A DNA stretch of 64,000 bases, from NCBI RefSeq assembly GCF_018873765.1, contig NC_057925.1, positions 22,703,568 to 22,767,567 of the forward strand, in the 5' to 3' direction. The notes under the pieces are model-generated. The model ran no database searches, was not told where the DNA came from, and worked only from the letters and a program-made list of their open reading frames with translations. Positions 1-10,553 of this stretch are shown one piece after another (the stretch's first letter is position 1; every line of letters starts with the position of its first letter). This DNA comes from Telopea speciosissima (lineage: Eukaryota; Streptophyta; Magnoliopsida; Proteales; Proteaceae). Made by a program: the position numbers and the translations under genes.

Positions 1-33
1 GCTAAAGGTTTCATCATAATCAAGGCCTTGCTA

Positions 34-417
34 CTAATGAAACCCTTTAGCAACAAGGCGGGCCTTATAACGCTCGATCGTGCCATTTGCTTTCCTTTTA
101 ATCCTGTACACCCATTTACAACCAACCAAATTTACATTAGAAGGAGGTGGTACTAAAGACCAAGTGCCATTCCGTAGTAGGGCCGTAAACTCATCAGACA
201 TGGCCAATCTCCACTCAGGGTCCTTGGCAGCCTGAGTATAACAGGTGAGTTTAGTAGGGTGGGGTGGTGGGAGGATGGGGGGAGTGATAAGGGTATGCAA
301 GGTAGTGGAGGGATCATTGTAGAGGTCACTAAGAAGGCGGGTACGAAGTAGAGGGGTGGTTTGAGGGGTCAAGGATGGTGTGGGGGACGGACTAGGTGAG
401 GGAGATATGGAGTCCAT
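34..417 (-). pseudogene. Copia reverse transcriptase, N-terminal start only
   Basis: The C-terminal half of this stretch holds the hallmark Copia RT entry: EWRLAMSDEFTALLRNGTW, then the CKWVYRIKRKANGTIERYKA block and LVAKGFH, all typical of the first RT strand region that follows the integrase linker. The proline- and serine-rich part before it is the variable linker. The catalytic YVDD motif would lie before base 1 and is not in the window. It is out of frame with the integrase reading frame that overlaps it at 369-417, so a frameshift separates the two. Confidence 0.85.
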
Positions 418-1610
418 ATTAGAGTGGGGGGTTGGAGGGGTAGGGGGTGACGGTGGTGTGGTGGGAGGTGGCGTGGTAGTGGGAGATGGTGGGTCAAGGA
501 AAATGGTGAGGGGTAGGGAAACCCAAGTAGGAGGAGAAAGTGGGGAGGGGGTGAAGGGTTGGGTGCTTCCTGAAAGGGAAAGCGTAGCTCATCAAACCTA
601 ACGTGGCAAGCGATATAAATTCGCCTAGATTCAAGATGCATGCAACGGTAACCATGGTGATGATAACTATACCCAAGGAAGACACAAGGAGCAGACCTTG
701 GATCCATTTTATGACTATTGTAGGGTCGAAGAAAGGAAAAATAGAGATACCCAAAAACTTTAAGAAAGTTGTAATCAGGTGCGTGATTGGTGAGGAGCTG
801 ATATGGGGAGATATTCCCAATGATGGGAGAGGGCATCCGATTGATCAGATACACTGCCGTTTCAAAGGCATAATCACAATAAGCCTGTGGGATAGAGGTT
901 TGGGCCAATAGAGTGATCCCAGTTTTAGCAATGTGGCGATTGCGCCTTTCGACAGTGCCCTGTTGCTCATGAGTATGGGGGCATGATATACAATGGTGGA
1001 TGCCAAGATTGGCAAAATAGGAGGTAAGGGAGCAGTACTCCCCTCCCCAATCAGTTTGGATATTTTTAATTTGCCTAGAAAATTGGCGTTCAACAAGAGT
1101 TTGGAATTGCTTGAAAATATTAAAAGCATCAGATTTAGCCTTAAGGGGATAAAACCAAACAAACTTTGTAAAATCGTCCACAAAAATAATAAAGTAACGA
1201 TGTCCAAGAGAGGAAATAGTAGGGGCTGGTCCCCAAATGTCACTAAAAATTAAATCAAGAGAAAAAATGTTACAACTATCAGTTTTGTGAAGAGTTAAAC
1301 GGCAGGACTTTTCAATCTGGCAGGCAGAGAACAAATGAGAAGATGAAGGAAGCTTGATATCACGGAGCATAAGCCGAAGAGAACAATCAAGAGGATGACC
1401 AAGCCTTTGATGCCAACGATCATAAGATGAAAGGTGTGCAAGATGAGCTGATGGAGAAGATGGCAGGATCGATGGCAAATAGTAGAGACCATTGTGACCA
1501 GGCCCCGTAAGCAAGATTTGATTGGACGTCGGATCCTTCACATTGAAATGAGAAGCATGGAATTCAAAAGACACATTATTGTCAGAAGCAAATTTATGAA
1601 CAGAAAGCAA
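369..1610 (-). pseudogene. Copia GAG-pre-integrase and integrase core (retroviral-type integrase)
   Basis: Translation shows the GAG-pre-integrase signature RWHQRLGHP, then the DDE core: D in FSDIWGPAP, D in NIQTDWGGEY (family consensus is TDNGGEF, so N is changed to W) and the E-containing stretch EQQGTVERRNRHI. A PSPIIGNISPYQLL block and FLGYSYHHHGYRC follow, as in Copia integrases. The second zinc ligand pair appears degraded (SACQIEK). The upstream protease is in another frame. The N-to-W change next to the second aspartate and the frame breaks argue that the product is inactive. Integrase would insert element cDNA into the genome. Confidence 0.88.
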
Positions 1611-1689
1611 TGAAGTAGTAAAAGACGGAACATGTAAAATATTAGAAAGAACTAAAGAACGAGATTTGAATGGAAGAGAAGAAGACCTA

Positions 1690-1830
1690 CATGTGAGATA
1701 GAGACATAATTACCATCACCAACCATGAGACTATTCTTACCATTTTATGGTGCATAAGATGACAGAGACTGTAAATCAGGCGTTGCATGATATGTTGCTC
1801 CAGTATCGGGAATCCAATGGGTAAGGCCGG
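1690..1830 (-). pseudogene. Copia aspartic protease remnant
   Basis: The minus strand reads WIPDTGATYHAT at about 1787-1822, with the catalytic D-T-G triplet at 1799-1807, followed by LMVGDGNYVSISH. That is the usual Copia protease layout between the zinc knuckle and the GAG-pre-integrase domain. An in-frame stop separates the two motifs, so the protease is broken. Confidence 0.7.
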
Positions 1831-1900
1831 ATGGGAAGGTTGATGGGGTGGGTGGCGGTGGGGGTTATGGGTAATGGGGCTGGGTTGGTGGGTAATGGTA

Positions 1901-2849
1901 TTAGGTGGGTGGTGTGGGCAGCAATGGGGGGTGGGGCGTGGTTAGATAGGCAGAAGGTTGTGCATATGAGGGATTGGGAGAGGGCAAAATAGGTTGGGTG
2001 GGTTGGCCTAGTTGCTTGTTCCGATAGAAGCATGTCAGGGCTTGATGATTGGTCCTACCACAAATCGTGCAAGGACTGTGGGCATAGGCATTGGAGCACC
2101 CAAACCCACTAGGTCCATTTGGAGCACCACGGCCTCCCCTACCACGACCACGGCCAGTGGGAGAGCCACCACCATAAGATTGGGAGGGGACCACGAGAAG
2201 TGTGAGCAAGGTTGGCAGTTGCATTAGCAGCAGGATCCAGCACTACTTGACGGGATGCAATGAGATATTCACGGCTGAGGAGCAGACCATGAAGTTCAGT
2301 ATAAGAGATTGGTTCCCTGCGATCCATGACTGTGGAGACCACAGATTCAAATTCTGGTCGTAGTGCACGAAAAATATGGATGTTCAAATCCTCCATGGGG
2401 AGGGGTTTGCCAGCAGCACTGAGCTCATAAGAAAGGGCCTTGGCCCGATGGAGAAACTGAGTGACGTTCTCCTCGGGTTTTTGAACAAGGTTCTGGAGGG
2501 CGACATTAATGGAAATAATACGGGTTGTAGAGGCGGAACTGAAGGCTGCATGAAGAGCATCCCATATTTCTTTACTTGTCTCACGCCCCACGGCGAGAGG
2601 CATTGCCTCGTCAGAGAGAGATGAAATGATAATACTCATGATTGAGGCATCCTTTTCGTGCCAAGCATCAACTTTTGATTCATCGGTGGGGCATGGATTG
2701 GAGCCAACAACATAACCATAGAGTCGTTGGCCTTTGAAGTAAGGGATGATTTGAGTCCTCCAATAAACATAATTTTTAGAGGTTAATTTGTGAGAAAGAA
2801 TCTGATTGAGAGTGGGACTATGAGATGGAGAGGAGGGAGGAGAGGCCAT
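1901..2849 (-). pseudogene. Copia gag with zinc knuckle, frameshifted
   Basis: The first ATG is at 2849 (MASPPSSPSHSP); an in-frame TTG just upstream is not a plausible plant start. The body is a UBN2-type Copia gag: LNQILSHKLTSKNYVYWRTQI, then WHEKDASIMSIIISSL, EIWDALHAAFSS and QFLHRAKALSYELSAAGKP. Around 2140-2220 the frame changes, and the second frame carries a glycine/arginine-rich segment and the CCHC-like knuckle CTICGRTNHQALTC. Gag forms the virus-like particle. The frame break means gag and the downstream pol are no longer one polyprotein. Confidence 0.85.
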
Positions 2850-2879
2850 TGCCAAAAAAATTCGGTGGAGAAGGGAGGT

Positions 2880-3196
2880 GGGATCATTTCTTGCTCTTTG
2901 GGGCTAAATATTGAGATATGAAATAATACTATTGCCTTAAGCTTTGAGAGATTACAAGATTGTGTATATATAGGTGAAGGTGAGAGGAATCCACAAGTTG
3001 GAAACTCAATCACCATTACCATATAGAGAGAGATATGATTGAGAGAATATAGAGATTGAGAAAGATTATAGAGATCACAAGGCTTTCATACAATAATGGC
3101 AAGGTAAATAATGGAAAGGTAGGATTGCATGGGATTGCATGCAATAATGGAAAGAACTAAGATGGAAGGCTGTTATGACTGATACAAAGCCTAACA
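2880..3196 (-). repeat. Probable 5' LTR of the Copia element
   Basis: On the minus strand the sequence upstream of gag starts TGTTAGGC at 3196 and carries a TATATATA promoter-like box at about 2960-2975. TGTTAG is a common Copia LTR start. The inner end is not fixed because no clear primer-binding site was seen. Confidence 0.5.
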
Positions 3197-4197
3197 ATTA
3201 GGTCGTTTTGTGAACACGAAGCCGACCCGTAAGGGTCGGTCTTGCTTAGCCCTAGGGGTGACCCTCATGGGGTCAACTTGATTTGTTGGTTTTTTGTACT
3301 TGGTGTTTTGGATGATTGCTTGATCCGTTTTGTGAGCTTTGCTTCTGTTGATCCTGGAAACCATGTTGACGGCCGACCTGTTGGGTCGGCTCGCATTGCT
3401 CCCTTCCTGGTCTGGGATCGTCTTGCCGCGTCATGATCTTCACAATCATGTGTTCTGACCCGACCCTTGAGGTCTAGTTGGTGGCTCCGCATTCTCGGAT
3501 TGTTCGGGTCGGTCCGGATAGTGTGTTCGGGCAGGGGGTGAGGTCGTCATTTCCGATCCCCTATGAGAGGAACCTACGAACCTGACTGGGCAGGGAACCT
3601 GAGAGGAGTTAAGTCCGTGAGTAATATTTTGGTTCATCACCCCTGATCGTCTTAGATGAGTTAGGCGGGGGCATATTATATTATTAAAAGAGAAGTTGAA
3701 TGAATGCATGGAGTTGGGATTGAGGTTGAACTTGCAAAGTTAGTGATGAATATGCAAAGGGTTGATGCTTCAAAAGTCGAAACTATGCTAGTATATGACA
3801 GTCAAAAGTCGAAGCATATATCATCAAACAACAATCAGCCCTGTGATCTTATGCTATGTGTAATAAGAGCTAATTTTTTCGATTCCTAAAGTGAAAATTT
3901 AGAACAAAGGTGGGTGACAAGGATAGAGTTGGCAAGAAACCATCCAAGGGGTATCCCCTGATGGTCTCCTATATTTTGGATCCTCTCTCGATTTTGGATT
4001 TTGCTGCATCAGCCGTCGAGGTGCTGCACGACCTAATTTACAAACTTCAAAGTCCACAGCGTTTAAATATATATAGAGCCACTCGATTAATCAGGACGTA
4101 CTACTCAAATCTCAGTGAACAAAACTGGAAAGAATGTAAAGAATGATTATGCCAAAATAGGATACAGTTTGAGGGGGCTATCTATGATTCTCCCTTC
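3197..4197. other. Intergenic stretch with GACCC-rich segments
   Basis: No coding region is supported here. About 3220-3560 is rich in GACCC/GGGTC words and includes a segment (3525-3560) that loosely matches the GGGTGRGGTCGTCATTT core shared by several short elements in the window. The rest is ordinary AT-rich sequence downstream of the PPR gene. Confidence 0.5.
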
Positions 4198-6510
4198 TTA
4201 TATCACAAGTGATATTTCAGATTCTTTCTCACTCTCCCAAAACCTCATTTCCAAATCTATACGTCCTGCCATCTTACATATTTCCTCAACTTGTGGATGA
4301 GACTTATCATTTGAGGAGAAACCATGCATACACATGGAACCATCACCCACATCCACCCAACTAAACCCAACTTCCTTCTTCACTCCTCTCTTTCTCATAC
4401 CTTTTCTTATCTTTGCCACCGTGTCCCATTCCCCCTTCTCAGCATACAAGTTGCAGATCAACACGTATGGACCAGACTCCATAGGTTCCATCTCCATCAA
4501 AGCCTCTGCCGCCCTCTTAGCCATCTCTACATTCCCATGTATCCTGCAAGCCCCAAGCAAGCTCTGCCACACAGATAACCCTGGCCTTGTTGCCATTTGA
4601 TTAACAAACTCCTCTGCCTCCTCCAGCCGCCCTGCCCTCCCCAACATATCCACCACACATGAATAATGCTCAGGGGATGGCTCTATAGAATGGTCATTGA
4701 TCATTGACTGAAATACCCGGGAACCTGTTTCAACCATTCCACTGCGACTGCACGCTGTTAGTACAGCAAGGAAAGTGATTGAGTCTGGAGGTACCCTTTC
4801 CCTCTCCATCTCCTCAAACAAACTCATCACTGATTTATAATCGCCATGACGAGCATGGGCTGAGATGATGGCAGTCCAAGCAACTTTGCTCCTCTCTGGT
4901 GCTTCATTGAACACCCTCAGAGATTCGTCAATGTTCCCACGCTTTGCATACATGTCAAGGAGGGCACCAGACACGATCGGGTCTGTGTTCAACCCAAGCT
5001 TGATGATGCTTGAGTGGCATCGTTGCCCAAGCCTCAGCGACAATGGTTCAGCAGCTCCAATTGCACTTAAGACACTGCCAAAGGTGAACTGGTTTGGATG
5101 AGACTCCTGAATCGCCAAGAAGAATGCCTGCAAAGCCTCAAGACACATCCTATTTTGTGCATAACCAGAAATCAAAGCATTCCATGACATAATCTCTCTG
5201 TAACTCTGCTCATCAAACACCCTCTTGGACTCCTCCATGGATTCAAACTTAGAGTACATGGTGATGAAGCTGTTAGAAACATTCAATTCTGACAAAAAAC
5301 CAGTTTTTATACAGAACCCATGAATCATTTTCCCTTCTTTCACCAAGGCATTCATTGATACAACATGTATTAAACCTATGAACGTGACATCATTTGGATA
5401 AACTTCGTCTCGTCTCATACTGTTAAAGAGTGAGAAAGCATCCTTTTCATTTATAGAAACAATAGTCGTCCAAGATACCACATTTCGTTGGATCATCCCC
5501 TCAAAGACTATTTTTGCGTCCTCCGGTAGCTCACATTTTGCATACATAGAAATCAGAACATTACAAACTGAAACATCAGTCCCATATCCAGTTCTTATAA
5601 TCAAACCGTGTATTTGTCTTCCAAGCTCTAAGCTTCTTTCATGGCCGCAGGCCGAAACAACACTAGCAAACGAAACATGGTCGAGTTCCATCCCTTCTTT
5701 CACCATTTTAGTGAAGACACTTATCGCTTCTACTCCGTAGTTACCTTCCTGGGTATACCCCGAGAGTAAAGCATTCCAAGAAACCAAGTCTCTGTTAGGC
5801 ATTTCATCAAACATTCTCTTAGCTTCGTCTAGATGGCCCCACCTCGAATACATAGTTATAAGTGCATTTCCTATGAAAATCTCGGAGCCAAACCCGGATT
5901 TTAAAATGTGGGAATGAAGTTGAGATCCCAGAAGGCACTCCTGAATGTCTGAACAAAAGGCAAGAACGGTGGTATAAGTCACAGCATCAAAGAAGACCCC
6001 ATTTAGATGCATTTGAAGAGCAAATTTTATCGCATCTTGGCTTTGATGGAAACCGGAAAGGATAGTGTTCCAAGAAACAATGTCAGCATCATGTAAGTTC
6101 TCAAAGATTAAACATGCTTGATCAAATTTCCCAGATTTGCAGTACAGGTTCATTAGAGAATTCGAGACGGTGAGAAACGAATCCAGCCCAGAAGAAATCG
6201 CGAAGCCATGGATTTGGAAGCCGGCTTTAGCGTCCCTACGACAAGCCTTGAGAGCAATAGCTACGGTGACTTCATTAATGGTGCCATTGAGGCCCAATTG
6301 CAGCTGTTCTCTGAAGATTTTGAGAGCTTCAAGAGGACAGTTTCTGCTGAAACATGCAAGCATAGAATGGTTGTTAAAGCCAACGTTTGGATGGGGATTT
6401 CGGTCGGACAAGTGGTGTGCATTTTGATAAGAACGATGACTTTTCAAATTTGTTGACCGTTGCTTCGCTATTGTAAGGATGCTTTTGAAATCTCGTTGGC
6501 GGGTAAACAT
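4198..6510 (-). CDS. PLS-class pentatricopeptide repeat protein, E/E+ subgroup (770 aa)
   Basis: This is an intronless plant PPR gene. The open frame extends to 6714, but only through a TTG; the first in-frame ATG is at 6510 and begins MFTRQRDFKSILTIAKQRS, a basic, acid-free N-terminus typical of an organelle (probably mitochondrial) targeting peptide. Repeats run from roughly residue 90 to 640 with classic P, L and S signatures: SWNTILSGF, NALITMYSRWGHLDEAKRMFDEMP, NRDLVSWNALLSGY, KVAWTAIISAHARHGDYK. The C-terminus has an E domain (SVWQSLLGACRIHGNVEMA, YVLICNLYAEKGEWD, GVKKEVGFSWVDV) and a short E+ tail ending near HPQVEEICK. There is no DYW deaminase domain. PLS/E+ proteins select C-to-U editing sites in organelle transcripts and recruit a deaminase in trans. 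It resembles the Arabidopsis At4g32430 (GRS1) type from memory; orthology is untested. One mid-protein L repeat (NVVSWTTIVSINEKDAFSLF) looks shortened. No disabling change is seen. Confidence 0.93.
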   Translation of the reverse strand: MFTRQRDFKSILTIAKQRSTNLKSHRSYQNAHHLSDRNPHPNVGFNNHSMLACFSRNCPLEALKIFREQLQLGLNGTINEVTVAIALKACRRDAKAGFQIHGFAISSGLDSFLTVSNSLMNLYCKSGKFDQACLIFENLHDADIVSWNTILSGFHQSQDAIKFALQMHLNGVFFDAVTYTTVLAFCSDIQECLLGSQLHSHILKSGFGSEIFIGNALITMYSRWGHLDEAKRMFDEMPNRDLVSWNALLSGYTQEGNYGVEAISVFTKMVKEGMELDHVSFASVVSACGHERSLELGRQIHGLIIRTGYGTDVSVCNVLISMYAKCELPEDAKIVFEGMIQRNVVSWTTIVSINEKDAFSLFNSMRRDEVYPNDVTFIGLIHVVSMNALVKEGKMIHGFCIKTGFLSELNVSNSFITMYSKFESMEESKRVFDEQSYREIMSWNALISGYAQNRMCLEALQAFFLAIQESHPNQFTFGSVLSAIGAAEPLSLRLGQRCHSSIIKLGLNTDPIVSGALLDMYAKRGNIDESLRVFNEAPERSKVAWTAIISAHARHGDYKSVMSLFEEMERERVPPDSITFLAVLTACSRSGMVETGSRVFQSMINDHSIEPSPEHYSCVVDMLGRAGRLEEAEEFVNQMATRPGLSVWQSLLGACRIHGNVEMAKRAAEALMEMEPMESGPYVLICNLYAEKGEWDTVAKIRKGMRKRGVKKEVGFSWVDVGDGSMCMHGFSSNDKSHPQVEEICKMAGRIDLEMRFWESEKESEISLVI

Positions 6511-6707
6511 GAGAATGAGATGGGCCAATGATCGACCGAAGGTTGCATGAGAAGAAATCTGCAGATTGAAATAGAAAAGGGAGAGTTGTGTCCTGTACTC
6601 CTGTGCCCCTATTTTCAGGGGCGAGCGTGTAGATGGGCTTAGTAGAACGACCGAGCTAGCTAATTCTTTAGGCGCAATAGACCATCCAACTTGATGGTTT
6701 ATTTTTA
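6511..6707 (-). promoter_or_regulatory. PPR gene 5' flank / leader, squeezed by a foldback element
   Basis: About 200 bases separate the PPR ATG from the end of the large inverted-repeat element. No TATA box is obvious. The frame stays open upstream of the ATG, but the encoded residues lack targeting features. Transcription probably starts here or within the adjoining repeat; this is inference. Confidence 0.4.
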
Positions 6708-7887
6708 GGGGCAATTAATATCACTATCCTACACTTAGCCTTTATTTACTAAAACTATCCTACCCTAAACCTTTTTCCTATTACTACCCTGCTTTTAAAT
6801 TTTTACATCTCCTTCTACCCTCATATTTTTAAATACTCAGATTGCCCTTCTTTTTGACCTTGTAACTTACTAATCTATTTAACCTACCATTCTTCTTCTA
6901 TTTTCTTTACTAATTTTGTCATTAAATAGTAAAAAATTAAAGCACCCACCCGCTTCTTCTCTCTCCCATTTTTTACTCCATTCGTTTTTTTTCTTCCATT
7001 TTTTTGTTTAATTAATTTTTTATTCAATTTTTCATCCTCATCGTTCTTCTTCGAACAGATCATGGTTCTAAGTATCGGTATCGTATCGCCCATACCAATT
7101 TTGCTAGTCATAGATACCGATATAGTATCGGTAGCACGGTATGGACAAGGGGTTAAATGGTCAGAAAACTCATTTTTTAAGGACATTCATGGGTAATTTT
7201 GTCTGATATAGTCGATACCGTATCGGTAACGTATCGTTTTTGCAAGTTACCGATATCGTTTCGATACCGTGCACTAAAACCATGGAATAGATCGACTCTC
7301 TTCAAAGCACCCGACTTCTTCTCTCTCTTCCTCTTTTTATTCAATTTACCTTTTCGTGTTTTTTATTTTTTATTAGCCTACAACATGATTCTCGAATCGT
7401 CACTCTTCTTCTCCCTCTTCATACTCGCAGAAGCAGAAGGCAACTCTCCCTCTCCATTACAATTGATCTCTACAAGCATCTTCATCTCTCTTCAACGTCG
7501 CAGCCATAGGATAGAACGACACAAGATCAATCATCGGATTGTCTCTGCCTTCTTGTCAATAAAAAAATTAATTAAATTGAAAATTTGAAAAATAAAAAAT
7601 AAAAAAAAACCGAATGGATTAAAAAACGGGAGATAGAAGAAGTGGGTGGGTGCTTTCAATTTTTACTATTTTAATGACAAAAATAGTCAAAAATAGAAGA
7701 AGAATGGTAGGTTAAATAGATTAGCAGATTACTAGGTGAAAAAGAAGGGCAATCTGGGTATTTAAAAACGTGAGGGTAGAAGGAGATGTAAAAGTTTAAA
7801 AGCAAAGTAGTATTAGAAAAGAAATTTAAGGTAAGGTAGTTTTAATAAATATAGGCTAAGTGTAGGGTAGTGATAGTAATTGCCCCC
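6708..7887. mobile_element. 1.18-kb foldback (long terminal inverted repeat) element
   Basis: The two ends are inverted copies over roughly 330 bases: the left arm starts GGGGCAATTAATATCACTA and the right arm ends TAGTGATAGTAATTGCCCC. Matching blocks continue through the AAGAAGGGCAATCTGGGTA-like and GTGGGTGGGTGCTTT-like segments. The loop (about 7040-7560) has no coding sequence and carries a second palindromic insertion. Long inverted repeats without a transposase suggest a non-autonomous MULE-like or foldback element. I could not find a convincing target duplication, so the superfamily is open. It abuts the PPR upstream region. Confidence 0.8.
7061..7284. mobile_element. TATCGG-rich palindromic MITE nested in the foldback element
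   Basis: The termini are inverted (CATGGTTCTAAG at the left, the reverse complement of CATGGTTTTAGT at the right) and the body is full of GTATCGGTATCG-like words. It is flanked by GAACAGAT (7053-7060) and GAATAGAT (7285-7292), a 7/8 match that fits an 8-bp hAT-type target duplication. A related copy lies at 27365-27606, and looser TATCGG/GATCTG fragments occur at 12366-12440 and 26700-26960. Confidence 0.7.
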
Positions 7888-9360
7888 TGTATATATGGTG
7901 ATTAAGACATAGTGTAGGAAATATATCATCCAAATCATACATGAAAGTGCATGAAACAAGGGGTTTAGATTACTTATCTGTCTTGTGACAAACCAAGGTT
8001 GATGTTAGCAACTCAAGCACCAAATATAATGTCATGAACCTGAAATTATGTTGAGAAACTTAAGGGGTTGAGTCATGCCAGTGGACATTGTCCTTAAGAC
8101 TGTAGACGCCTCCTATGGTGCAAGTCGAGTTCATGCAAATTAGCCTCCAAGATAAACCAACATTTGATCCCTCCAGTAGTCATTGCACTTGCTTATTAAC
8201 CGCGTCCTGTTGAGACACATTCGGATTTTTCTCAATCAATAATAGGAATGGAACATCTGGACCTCTCAAAACAATGAAAACTAGAAAGAGAAACTTGAGG
8301 GAAATTGATTACAAGAGAGTGTGTAACAACACTTGTAATACACTTACAAAGTGTCCATAAACATCCTCTATATATAGAGGTGAAAGACCCCTTGGAGACA
8401 CCCTTCCCAAGGGATGTGTCCTTTCAAGAGACACAACGAAAAAATATCGATATCAGTCAAAACCGATCATTATTGAACATAACCGAAAACACATTGAGAT
8501 ATTTTGGAACTTCATTTTATAAAATACAACAAATAATACTCTAGAAAGAATATAGAAAAACCAATTAATTGAAGTAGAATTCCAGATTATTTATTGAATA
8601 CTCATAAATGTGACACTTAAGACCATATGGACAATATATATCACGAGAACACTGGGAACCTAACTTATTATTTACCTGTCAAGCCTCTCTCTCTCTCTCT
8701 CTCTTTTTCTTTTTCCAAGATTAGCTTTGAACAGAGAGCAAGAAACAATAGCAGATGTTAACAAATGTTTTTATTAGAAGTTCACGGGACATACTGATGG
8801 AAAGGCATTCCTAACACTCCCCGACACCTTCTGTATGAAGACAAATTAAGGGATAAAGGAAGAGAACGATAAGTAACTCTGTCAGCTTCTTCATGCATGA
8901 AACCAGGGTTCACAAGACACACAAATAGAAGAAGCCTTCTTTTCTATTGGTGAGTATACAGAATATATAGAAATATATCTTATAGTTCAAGTACGTCCTT
9001 TCATTCCTTACCCACTTTTCTTTTTTCGTTTTTTTAATCTAAAAGAAGGAAGAAGAAGAAAAAGATAATTTGTCTGTGTTTGTCTGTTTAACGACAAAGC
9101 AAAAGGTCCCATGCAGGGTAAGAAGAGCATGTGATTACACATGTGAACGACATCCCCCCGTCGCCTTCATAGTTGAATTGCACATGGATGAGAGAAGACG
9201 AGTTTTGGGGAATCCAAGTCCCCTCTACTAATGCCCTCTAAATTTTTTGGTTTTAGTTTCCTAAATTTACTAAACTGACCTTTTCCTTCCGTGAAATAAA
9301 ATACTTTTTCACTACTATGCCCTTACATTGCATGAAAATGACTAGTGCTTTTCTATATGG
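7888..9360. other. Intergenic region without recognisable genes
   Basis: AT-rich sequence with no coherent coding frame. At 8360-8385 there is a TATATATAGAGG word inside a stretch resembling a decayed LTR promoter. A CT microsatellite lies at about 8685-8705. Nothing else supportable is seen. Confidence 0.5.
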
Positions 9361-10166
9361 TACGGGTGTCAATTCTAGGTCCGCACTGGTTAGCCCGACC
9401 GAGTCGAATTGAGAGAAATCGAAACCAACCCGGGCCATTTCTTAAGCGTGCTGTGTTAGAGTGGGGACGAATACTATTCAATCGATCTCAGTGCGAGAGT
9501 CCTACACGCCAAGCATCTGACCAGTACCAACCCCCTAAGAGCCCAATTAAGCCCGACCATTGTTGATTTGCTATGTTTATAAATAAATATGTTGAATTTT
9601 TGGGTGTAAGAAGCAGGGAAAATTATCGTCTCCGTTTATCTATCCCTCCATTTCCTCCATTACGTCTAATAGGGGGGAGTGGATCCCACTCGGGCAATGT
9701 GTTCAGGAAGGGGGTAGGGTGGTCATTTTCGGACTCCCCATGAGATGTAATAGAGGAAATGAAGGGACAGATAAATGGAGACGATAAAGATCCAAGAAGC
9801 AGACACCTGTATCAGCTATGTCCAGATATGGAATCAATCTAAACCTTTATCATCAACGATCCCTTTGCATTAATCAATTTTTCAATTCATACACTATTAA
9901 GTTCTGGACTATTATCTTAGTAATACAGGCCTTTGAAATTGAAGCATTTAATTAATAGCTCTTTTAGAAATAAATGGCTCAGTAGCTAGTTTAAGGTCCA
10001 TTTAGTCCAATTAAAGGCCGGTATCTGATTGATCGTTTATAAATGAGACCATGCCTAGTCCATGAGGACCAATTACTTAAATAGGTCAATCACTGTGCAT
10101 AATGCTGTAGTTGGGGGGGGGGGGGGGACCGATTAAGCCCGACCAAAATGGCCGATTGACACACCT
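9361..10166. mobile_element. Possible hAT-like element with GGGTGTCAAT ends
   Basis: The left end TACGGGTGTCAATTC (9361) and the right end GATTGACACACCTG (about 10153-10166) are imperfect inverted copies of the TAGGGGTGTCAAT terminus seen in clear elements elsewhere in this window. The interior has the same CCCGACC/GGCCCG-rich composition. A 178-bp MITE sits inside it, and a G homopolymer lies at about 10113-10128. No matching target duplication was found, so the call is tentative. Confidence 0.35.
9616..9793. mobile_element. 178-bp foldback MITE with perfect 8-bp target duplication
   Basis: The arms are inverted copies: the left begins GGGAAAATTATCGTCTCC and the right ends GGAGACGATAAAGATCC, with about 45 bases of pairing. 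The flanks are AAGAAGCA at 9608-9615 and AAGAAGCA at 9794-9801, an exact 8-bp duplication as produced by hAT transposases. Its centre contains the GGGTAGGGTGGTCATTT core shared by other short elements here. A relative is at 36639-36781. Confidence 0.85.
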
Positions 10167-10420
10167 GGTTTGGATCATGGCAATCTGACCCGAGATCTGA
10201 CCCATTGTATTCTCTCTCTCTCTCCCCTTGTGCTAGTCCTTCAACCAGGTAAGGGGTATGATCGTCATTCATGAGAGCCTCAAGGATATTTAGGTTACCT
10301 TATAGAAGCACTAGTCATTTTCATGGTTGGGATATAATGGGGCTCACACTATTAAAGATAGACAAAATATATGTGGTTTTTTTTGCCCTTAAATTTTAAA
10401 CGTATGGAGGTCCAACGGCC

Positions 10421-10428
10421 TATAAATA
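10421..10428 (+). promoter_or_regulatory. TATA box of the GASA gene
   Basis: TATAAATA lies 125 bases before the GASA ATG. It is followed by a C/T-rich leader (poly-C and CCCCT repeats at 10481-10516), a common plant 5' UTR composition. Confidence 0.6.
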
Positions 10429-10553
10429 CCTTCTAACTTCCTCCCCAACTACTCATCCAACAACATAAACTTCTGCCTTTCCCCCCCCCCCCCTCCCCTC
10501 CCCTCCCCTCCCCTCCAGGTCTATCTTCTACCTCTCTTCTTCAAGCTCAAGCA

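Larger units (their letters stand above)
1..3196 (-). mobile_element. Ty1/Copia retrotransposon, 5' two thirds, cut by the window start
   Basis: Read on the minus strand the Copia order is visible: a probable 5' LTR (about 2880-3196), gag, CCHC knuckle, aspartic protease, GAG-pre-integrase, integrase core and the beginning of reverse transcriptase, which runs off the window at base 1. The order PR-INT-RT defines Copia. Coding is spread over at least three frames, so this copy is broken by frameshifts and is not autonomous. The 3' half (most of RT, RNase H, 3' LTR) lies outside the window. I did not find a convincing tRNA-iMet primer site next to the LTR, so the inner LTR boundary is approximate. 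Confidence 0.9.

Noticed and set aside
3265-3709. Minus-strand frames in the GACCC-rich spacer
   Set aside because: Compositionally biased, with no family resemblance and no start context.
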